NCBI RefSeq assembly: GCF_000010085.1
Contig: NC_007712.1
Span: 1,860,001 to 1,924,000, forward strand
DNA length: 64,000 nt
Direction of reading: 5' to 3'
Source of the DNA: Sodalis glossinidius str. 'morsitans'
Lineage (GTDB): Bacteria; Pseudomonadota; Gammaproteobacteria; Enterobacterales; Enterobacteriaceae
Below are positions 57,916 to 64,000 of this stretch, piece by piece (the stretch's first letter is position 1; each line of letters begins with the position of its first letter). The notes under the pieces are model-generated. The model made no database searches. It was not told where the DNA came from and worked only from the letters and a program-made list of their open reading frames with translations. Made by a program: the position numbers and the translations under genes.

Positions 57916-58650
57916 AGCTAATCCTTTCAAGGTAAAAGATAAATGTATGCATAATAATTTTAGCTTACCTTTACCAGAGTTAACCGTTGGGGGAAATATG
58001 TCATACTTCCTCTAGGGTGCGAAAAAGTGACTCAGTGCTAATTGCTAGCAATAAATCGTAAGTCACTGTCTGGGATGCCTCATGACGGGTAATCTTACTG
58101 AAAAGTCTTGATGAGAATAATTATAGTTTGATTTTCATGATGTCCCAATCCAACATATCTGCCTTACGATCATCGTGGGGACGAAGTTATAACGATGTTG
58201 GCTACAAGACCTCCCCCACATAGCCGCGATGTGCAAAGTTTAAGATTAATCCCTGAGCAACCTTTTTTCGATAGACGATGAACCTGATCGGCGCCTTTCC
58301 ACAAAAAGAGAAGAATAAGTAAATGTTCTCTATCACCTTGGTGATAAGTGTAGAGGTGATGTATTACCTATAATCTCCCTGAGGTAGTTTGAACGTCTCT
58401 ATTGGAAAGCGGGCTACCAGCGAGCTGCGAACCCTATCGGTAGCGCCGTTTTATAAGGGGTGATAATAGTCATTATGGCGTTGTTTTACTTTGCGCAAGG
58501 TAATGTATGAGCCTAATGCGTTATTTGGCGCCTTTAATTTCTCATTAGCAAAAAAAACTTTTTTTTAAAACCTGAACTCACATAATAAGCATATAAATTT
58601 TATTATTTTATAGCATAGACGGTAAATGATTATCATCTGGATTAAGCATC
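57916..58650. other. intergenic, no gene seen
   Basis: 735 bases. AT-rich just before the transporter gene (58550-58610), where its promoter probably lies. No coding segment was recognised. Confidence 0.5.
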
Positions 58651-59679
58651 ATGATTGCTAAGCTGTCTAAAAAAAGCCTGACGCGTCTTGCCTCCCTGGT
58701 ATCCCTTGGCGTTGCGTTAACGCTGGTATACATCAAAATTTGGGCATGGATTGAAACCGGCTCCATTGCATTACTGACCTCAGCGGCGGATGGCTTGGTT
58801 GATGTATTGGCGTCAATGGTCACGCTGGTGGGGGGATATTATGCTCAGCGGCCGGCAGATCGCGGCCACCGGTTCGGTCATGGTAAAGCCGAAGCTATCG
58901 CCGCTTTCGTGCAGGCGCGGCGGCTGGCGGCGGCGGAGGTAGCGTTGGGCGTAGAGTCCATCAGCCGTCCAATCACCCCTCAGCCGCTTGCCGTGCAGAG
59001 ACTCGGTATCATTGTGATCGTGGCCAGTACGCTATGCGCCAGCCTGCTGGTGACGATGCAAACGCGGGTAGTGAAGTATACGCAATCGACGGCGATAGCC
59101 GCCGACCGTGCGCATTACATAACCGATATAGCGGTAAATATCGCGGTTCTTTGCGCGCTGGTCCTTGAAAATCAGTTTGGATGGGTCAGGGCCGACGCCA
59201 GCGGTGCGCTGGCGATTTCCTGCTATATGGTATGGAATGCGCGCGGTATAATTCAGTCAGCTATGCTGCAATTACTCGATCGCGAACTGGATAGCGCCGA
59301 TCGTCGGCGTATTACCGCCGCGGCGCTCAATTGTCCTGGCGTAGAAGGGGTACATGACCTGCGTACCCGCAACGGCGGCGACAGGGTTTTCGTGGAGCTG
59401 CATGTGGAAGTGGACGGGCAACTTACCGTCGATGCAGGGCATGCCATCTGCGATCGGGCCGAAGCTGCGGTCAAGGCATTGTTCGTCGCGGCTGAGGTTT
59501 CCGCACACCTGGAGCCGGCCGCTATCTCGCCGATGAACGTCTCGACGATCTCATTAAATAGCGTTCAGGCGTTAACCTCTGGCGTTGAAGGCGGACGTCT
59601 TACAAGCGAAAAAACATCCACCGAAAAAAACGTGGGTGCCCAACATCACTTTCGTCATCATCGGAGCGGGATGACCTAA
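58651..59679 (+). CDS. cation diffusion facilitator (FieF/YiiP-like) metal efflux protein
   Basis: 342 residues, inner membrane. Metal site A is complete in outline: SAADGLVDVLAS (two aspartates, TM2) and RAHYITDIAVNIAVL (histidine and aspartate, TM5). HRFGHGKAEAIAAF is the cytoplasmic loop, and the C-terminal cytoplasmic domain is present (GVEGVHDLRTRNGGDRVFVE). TM3 looks changed: the stretch after IAAFVQARRLAAAEVALGVE is polar and a few residues shorter than in FieF. A 35-residue tail with HHFRHHRSG is extra. Likely Zn, Fe or Cd export; activity is uncertain because of the TM3 change. Confidence 0.8.
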   Translation: MIAKLSKKSLTRLASLVSLGVALTLVYIKIWAWIETGSIALLTSAADGLVDVLASMVTLVGGYYAQRPADRGHRFGHGKAEAIAAFVQARRLAAAEVALGVESISRPITPQPLAVQRLGIIVIVASTLCASLLVTMQTRVVKYTQSTAIAADRAHYITDIAVNIAVLCALVLENQFGWVRADASGALAISCYMVWNARGIIQSAMLQLLDRELDSADRRRITAAALNCPGVEGVHDLRTRNGGDRVFVELHVEVDGQLTVDAGHAICDRAEAAVKALFVAAEVSAHLEPAAISPMNVSTISLNSVQALTSGVEGGRLTSEKTSTEKNVGAQHHFRHHRSGMT

Positions 59680-60059
59680 TGAAGCTACCATCTAACGGCA
59701 ATGCGAAAAAATAATTATTCAAATTCAAATATTCACCGATATTATAGCCTTAGCCGCACGGGCAGAAGTGATGCTCGGCCATACCTCGGTGCATATTGTC
59801 TGACTGGTCACACGCGAGGGGGAGGATGTTCATTTAATGTCGCTTTTTTTGTCTACGTTCTTATCAGCGTGCTACGTGGTTGCATTAAATGGGTCATGAT
59901 GGAAAAAGAGCTGAAGTCAGGATTGAAATAGACTCTCTCTGTCTTGATTGAGGGACGCCCGGACAAAGAGTGGTTCCCGCAGGCAAAACCGATCATTATG
60001 CCTGCAGGTGTTAACCTGCTCCAGGTCGGATTTAAGCCGTTATCCCCAAGGACGCCCCC
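59680..60059. other. intergenic, no gene supported
   Basis: 380 bases with a 76-codon plus-strand frame at 59701-59931 of unfamiliar content and no ribosome site. Nothing else is seen. Confidence 0.45.
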
Positions 60060-60930
60060 ATGTCTGATGCGATCGAAAGTCAGTTGGTCCACCGTTTTTT
60101 CCGCTATCTGGCGGTGACGTCACAAAGCGATGTGGCGTCCGCTCAACTGCACAGTACCCCCGGGCAGCAGCAGCTTGCGGCTATGCTGGCCCGGGAGTTA
60201 ACCTCTCTCGGGCTTGATGACATCGTCATCGATGGACAAGCTACGGTCACCGCAGTCAAACGGGCTAATAAGCCCGGTGCGCCACGTATCGGCTTCATTG
60301 CGCATTTGGATACTGTGGATATCGGGCTGTCGGCTGACATTCATCGACAGCGGCTAGCGTTTACCGGAGACGATCTCTGCCTTAATCTGCGCCAGGATAT
60401 TTGGTTTCGGGTGGCGGAGCATCCTGAAATTTTGCCCTATGTCGGGCAAGATATTCTGTTTAGCGCGGGACCAGAGCGTGCTTGGCGCGGATAACAAAGC
60501 CGCCATCAGTGTGATCATGACCCTGTTGGAAAATCTGACGTCCGCGACGCCCCATGGTGATATTGTGGTGGCGTTTGTGCCCGATGAAGAAATTGGCCTG
60601 CGGGGCGCCAAAGCGCTGGATCTCGGCCGGTTTGCGGTGGATTTTGCCTATACCATCGATTGCTGTGAACAAGACGAGGTGGTCTATGAAAACTTCAACG
60701 CCGCTGCGGCTGAAATAGGCCGGCGCGCCATTAATTTACTGTTGCATGCGTTGGAGCAGCTGGCGATTGCGCCTAAAATCATTCCCATGCGCGGCGGCAC
60801 TGGCGGTGCGGCGCTGTCCGTCAGAGGAATATTTACCCCTAACTACTTTACCGGCGCCCATAATTTTCATTCGCGCTTTGAATTTTTACCGGTCAGCGCC
60901 TTTATTAGCAGTTATTTGCTGACCCGATAG
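60060..60930 (+). pseudogene. pepT: peptidase T (tripeptidase), frameshifted and internally deleted
   Basis: ATG 60060. LVHRFFRYLAVTSQSDVASA, GFIAHLDTVD (zinc histidine and aspartate) and LPYVGQDILF are present, then a frameshift at about 60465 into LGADNKAAISVIMTLLENL and VAFVPDEEIGLRGAKALDL. AYTIDCCEQDEVVYENFNAA jumps directly to LLLHALEQLAIAPKIIPMRG and TPNYFTGAHNFHSRFEFLPV. About 110 residues of the lid and dimer domain are missing. Normal PepT releases N-terminal residues from tripeptides. Confidence 0.9.
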
Positions 60931-61034
60931 ATTTGCCTGCTTGCCGCCACACAACCTTAAGCGTTATGGGGTTACCGCCCGCGGCATCAGTTACCGGCGA
61001 CACCAAACAGGTAAAAGAGGAAAACTGTTGTATC

Positions 61035-61803
61035 ATGCCAATTGTTATTTAGCGTAATAACGCCACGCTGCTGGGAGGCGCGGCGATTTTACTCTGGAGC
61101 ACCAGTGTTGCGCTAATACGCGATATCAGTGAAGAGTTAGGTGCAGCGGGCGGTGCTGCGATGCTTTATAGAGTAAGCACGGTGTTTTTATTCTTGCTCA
61201 TCGGTTGGCCGAAAATGCGCGGCTGTTCCCGGGCCTATTTTTATTGGGGCGGTCTGTTGTTTGCCATCTACGAAATCTGCCTGGCGCTGTCCCTTGGTTA
61301 TGCCAGTGATCGGGGCCAGGCCATCGAATTGGGCATGATCAATTATCTGTGGCCGTGTTTAACCTGATGCTGGCAATTTTGATGAACGGCCAGCGCGGGG
61401 GACCGGCGGTGTATGCCGGGTTATTGCTTTCTCTCTTCGGTATTGGTTGGTTAATGTGCGCTGATGGAACCTGGACTCCGTTACGCATTATGCTGCACAA
61501 TATCAGACAAAATCCGTTGAGTTACACTCTGGCATTCTGCGGAGCCATCATTTGGGCCCTTTATTGCAATGTGACACGGAAATACGCCGGCGCCATAATG
61601 GGCACGTCTTACGCCGCATGGAACATCAGCATTATTCAGGGCAATATGACACTGCTTGCCACCGCTTCTTATTTTACCCTCGTGTTTTCGGAGGAGTTCG
61701 CCAGCCTATGGCTGGTGTCGATTTAACCTCTGCTTTCTGGCAGGGAGTGGTCATAGTCTGCGCGGCGTCGCTTATTTGCTGGTGGTTTACCCGATGTGCT
61801 TGA
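61035..61803 (+). pseudogene. yddG: aromatic amino-acid exporter (DMT family), broken
   Basis: ATG 61035 with TAG as codon 6, then NNATLLGGAAILLWSTSVAL, YWGGLLFAIYEICLALSLGY, QAIELGMINYLWPCLT and a frameshift at 61360 into LMLAILMNGQRGGPAVYAGL. NPLSYTLAFCGAIIWALYCN is followed by a jump that drops about 45 residues to TSYAAWNISIIQGNMTLLAT, then another shift before FWQGVVIVCAASLICWW. The text follows YddG throughout. It cannot form a working transporter. Confidence 0.88.
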
Positions 61804-62107
61804 TAAGCGCGGATGAGTGGGGAGGCGCACCGGCGATGACGCCTCAGCCAAATGAGCCATCCTGGTTGGAGCAACCGGAAGCCCGGAACTCTGTTTAGTC
61901 GATAAGTTAATGATTAAAGGTTAATAATTTTCCAATCAAGCGCCTAGAGCAATTACTGCCATCTCGCCCGCTCGACCGTCTGGCGAAAGAGTGAACGGCT
62001 GACTACGCTTTCAGCATTGATAGCGCGATACATTCCGTTGTCAATATCAAAGCACAACACGGGTTTTTGCTAATGACATACTGTCATGATCATCAATGGA
62101 GGCTATT

Positions 62108-62203
62108 ATGGCTGAACATCTCAGCGGTTCCGGAAATTTTGCTGAAGATAAACAAAAAGCCTCTGAGGCAGGGAAAAAAAGGCGGCATGCATAAAGGGAA
62201 ATA
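62108..62203 (+). pseudogene. KGG-motif stress protein (YciG/YmdF-like), poly-A frameshift
   Basis: ATG 62108 gives MAEHLSGSGNFAEDKQKASE AGKK in two blocks, the N-terminus of the small acid-stress family. Seven A (62174-62180) follow; read with six A the frame would continue KKGGMHKGK to TAA 62203, but as written it ends KKRRHA at TAA 62194. The normal protein has two or more repeats, so this copy is also shortened. Too small for most gene finders. Confidence 0.7.
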
Positions 62204-62358
62204 AAGCCGTTCTTCACGGCGTTTAACGCCGGCTTTCCACAGGCAATAACACCGCCAGCGCCGTCTGGCGGTGACACCTATCTCACGTTCCCCCTGCGCT
62301 TTCGACCATTACGTTTGTCGATGTTCGTCCTGAGAAAGAGTGTTTATCAGGAGTAGAT

Positions 62359-62520
62359 ATGGATTTCGTTAAAGTGATTTTTGCTATTCTTTTACCGCCG
62401 GTAGGCGTTTTTATGGAAGTGGGTTTTCGCGGCGCATTCTGGTTAAATATATTGTTAACTTTGTTGGGCTATATCCCAGGCATTGTCCATGCCGTCTGGG
62501 TGATTGCCAGCCGCCGTTAG
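62359..62520 (+). CDS. Pmp3/YqaE-family membrane peptide
   Basis: 53 residues with two helices: FVKVIFAILLPPVGVFMEVG and FWLNILLTLLGYIPGIVHAV, ending WVIASRR. The PPVGVF and GYIPGIVHAVWVI motifs are diagnostic of the Pmp3 (UPF0057) family of stress-linked inner-membrane proteolipids. CAGGAG precedes the ATG by 6 bases. Intact; shorter than the usual gene-finder cutoff. Confidence 0.9.
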   Translation: MDFVKVIFAILLPPVGVFMEVGFRGAFWLNILLTLLGYIPGIVHAVWVIASRR

Positions 62521-62852
62521 ACCTTTCTCATCTGCCATGATAGCTTTGCTCCGGCAGGGCTATTCTCTCGCCAAACTGACGCTTACTGTTTCCGCCGTCG
62601 TGCCGGAATTGTCTATACTAATGATAATCAGTCGCTAAGCGGTGCGCGCGTCCACGACGGCCGGCGCAGGGCTGTCGGGCTTTATTTGTCAGTACGAACG
62701 GGCCTATGATGGGGTCAAGGCTTAGGTATCGCAACGTTCGACAAAGGGCCGTCTCGGACCATTATTGCTGTCGCTCTGACGAAAGTCGAAGCGACCTTAA
62801 TTACCGTCGAGCGCTGAGTCAATCATCCTGCTTCGGCTGTTTTTGTCAAGCA

Positions 62853-63164
62853 ATGGAAATCATTATGGCGAACGATCCCTATTATCAAGTCCTTTTGGAC
62901 CGTATTGAAGCGCTTGAGGCGCGGGAGCGTCAACTAACGGTGACGTCTCATGCCTATCAGGTCGTGTTGACCACTATCCTGGGTAATCTTGATGTCCAAA
63001 CCCGCGACAGGATCATTACCATGGTGGATGAAGCTCATGAAATAGCCTATTCCCAGGCGGTGAATCGCAGCGACCGACATCTGTCCGAAGTCATCAAGGG
63101 CGCGGATGAGGTGGTGCAACGAATGTTTAATTACGCCCAGGGTAATCCGCATTCAGGGCTATGA
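62853..63164 (+). CDS. small soluble protein, function unknown
   Basis: 103 residues from ATG 62853, or 99 from ATG 62865; upstream frame text is not protein-like. Mostly helical: YYQVLLDRIEALEARERQLT, AYQVVLTTILGNLDVQTRDR and SEVIKGADEVVQRMFNYAQ. No signal peptide or membrane helix. I do not recognise the family; codon use looks like that of neighbouring real genes. Confidence 0.65.
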   Translation: MEIIMANDPYYQVLLDRIEALEARERQLTVTSHAYQVVLTTILGNLDVQTRDRIITMVDEAHEIAYSQAVNRSDRHLSEVIKGADEVVQRMFNYAQGNPHSGL

Positions 63165-63470
63165 GGGTAAAAAACGGTTTCTGACGTTGGCGCTATTCGC
63201 CAGCGCTGGCGGCTGAAGTTCGCTTGTCTTGTCACCACCACCCCTTAGGCTTTGCCGTGACGGCTCATGGTCTGCCTGAATACCGTTTAAAAAAAGCGGG
63301 TGTATTTTGGGCTGCCAACACCTCACCTGTATCAATTACCCCTTTCTTATTCGGCGCGGGCATGGATTTTGCGTGTTGACTCAGGCAGCATATTGACCGT
63401 TTTCTGCCGCTGGGAGAAGGCTCTATTTTTGAGGCTTTGGGCGGCGATATTGGCTGTTAAAGGATATGCT

Positions 63471-64000
63471 ATGACCAGATTGACAGGGGTAATAATGGCA
63501 ACACTGATGTTGCTTGGCGGATGCGACGGCGCCACGCCGCCGGAACAGGCGCAGTCCTGGCGTGCCGAAGGGAAAACCATGGGGACCTATTATCGCGTGC
63601 TGGTGGCAAACCCGCCTGCGGCCGCTCTGACGGGACTCAATGAAGCAATAGAGCAACGATTGGCTGAGGATAATCACCAGATTTCCACCTGGCAAGACGA
63701 TACGATTTTATCACGATTTAACCGTTATCACGGCACCGAGCCGCAACCGATTACCCCAGGCATGGCGGATATTATTTCTACCGCGTTGCGTGTTGGCGCG
63801 AAAACCGGCGGTGAGATGGATATTACCATTGGGCCGCTGGTGAACCTGTGGGGATTCGGCCCGGAAAAACAACCGACAAAGACGCCGGATGCTAAGCAAA
63901 TAGAAAGCGCCCGCGCCCGCGTTGGGCTGGCGCATCTGCGGCTTATTGAAACCAGTGAGGGGCAGTGGCTGCAAAAATCGATGCCCGACATGTATGTCGA
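63471..64000 (+). CDS. apbE: FAD:protein FMN transferase, 3' end outside window
   Basis: The first 176 residues are visible. A lipoprotein signal with lipobox LLGGC at residue 18 means the mature protein is anchored in the periplasm. Then GKTMGTYYRVLV, a DDTILSRFNRY loop, and GGEMDITIGPLVNLWGFGP, all ApbE signatures. ApbE attaches FMN to threonine of NqrB/C or RnfG-type subunits using FAD and Mg. AAAGGAT lies close to the ATG. Open to the window edge. Confidence 0.92.
   Translation, partial: MTRLTGVIMATLMLLGGCDGATPPEQAQSWRAEGKTMGTYYRVLVANPPAAALTGLNEAIEQRLAEDNHQISTWQDDTILSRFNRYHGTEPQPITPGMADIISTALRVGAKTGGEMDITIGPLVNLWGFGPEKQPTKTPDAKQIESARARVGLAHLRLIETSEGQWLQKSMPDMYV

Overview
The window reads as chromosome of an enterobacterial insect symbiont, most like Sodalis glossinidius or a close relative. 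Three things point there. Gene order matches the E. coli his/sbcB/yeeX neighbourhood (O-antigen glycosyltransferases, gnd, hisIE-hisG, hisL, yeeZ, plaP, sbcB, yeeA, yeeX, then mtfA between asparagine and serine tRNA genes). A very large share of genes is recently broken by single-base frameshifts, in-frame stops and internal deletions. Gene density is low, with long stretches holding no gene. The species assignment is inference from recognised sequence, not a database match.

Layout. 1-3.7 kb: three GT4 glycosyltransferases of an O-polysaccharide cluster, the first cut by the window edge. 3.9-5.3 kb: gnd. 5.3-6.3 kb: a degraded leucine-rich ORF. 6.5-13.75 kb: a complete, translationally overlapping histidine operon on the minus strand, with leader peptide hisL and its attenuator. 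13.9-24.1 kb: yeeZ (intact), a broken puuA-like gene, a broken plaP, sbcB (intact), a broken orphan CesT-type chaperone plus effector-like gene with an 11-G tract, a broken yeeA, and yeeX (intact). 24.4-36 kb: a purine-type NCS2 permease, tag, a DUF1471 protein, a nitrilase-family hydrolase and a DoxX protein are intact. They sit among remnants of a flavin reductase, a DeoR regulator, an aminotransferase, a UbiD-like protein, a gcd fragment fused in frame to a GntR regulator, a sugar ABC permease and an amidohydrolase. 36.2-37.4 kb: tRNA-Asn, broken mtfA, tRNA-Ser(CGA).

37.35-53.06 kb: a decayed lambdoid-type prophage integrated in the 3' end of tRNA-Ser(CGA). It is bounded by a 61-bp duplication of the tRNA end (five mismatches) and carries an IS903-like element near each end. 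It keeps ninB, rusA, antiterminator Q, a holin, baseplate J, a DUF2612 tail gene and a tRNA-Lys(CTT). Antirepressors, replication genes, endolysin, portal and tail fibre are broken. No integrase, repressor, terminase or capsid gene was recognised.

53.1-64 kb: a broken alpha/beta hydrolase, an intact GT25 glycosyltransferase, a broken yqjC-like gene, a CDF metal transporter, broken pepT and yddG, a KGG-motif stress gene with a poly-A frameshift, a Pmp3-type membrane peptide, an unrecognised small gene, and the start of apbE.

Functional reading: histidine synthesis, the pentose phosphate pathway, DNA repair and recombination (sbcB, tag) and surface-glycan genes are kept. Polyamine import and use, peptide use, sugar oxidation, sugar uptake, aromatic amino-acid export and phage viability are being lost.
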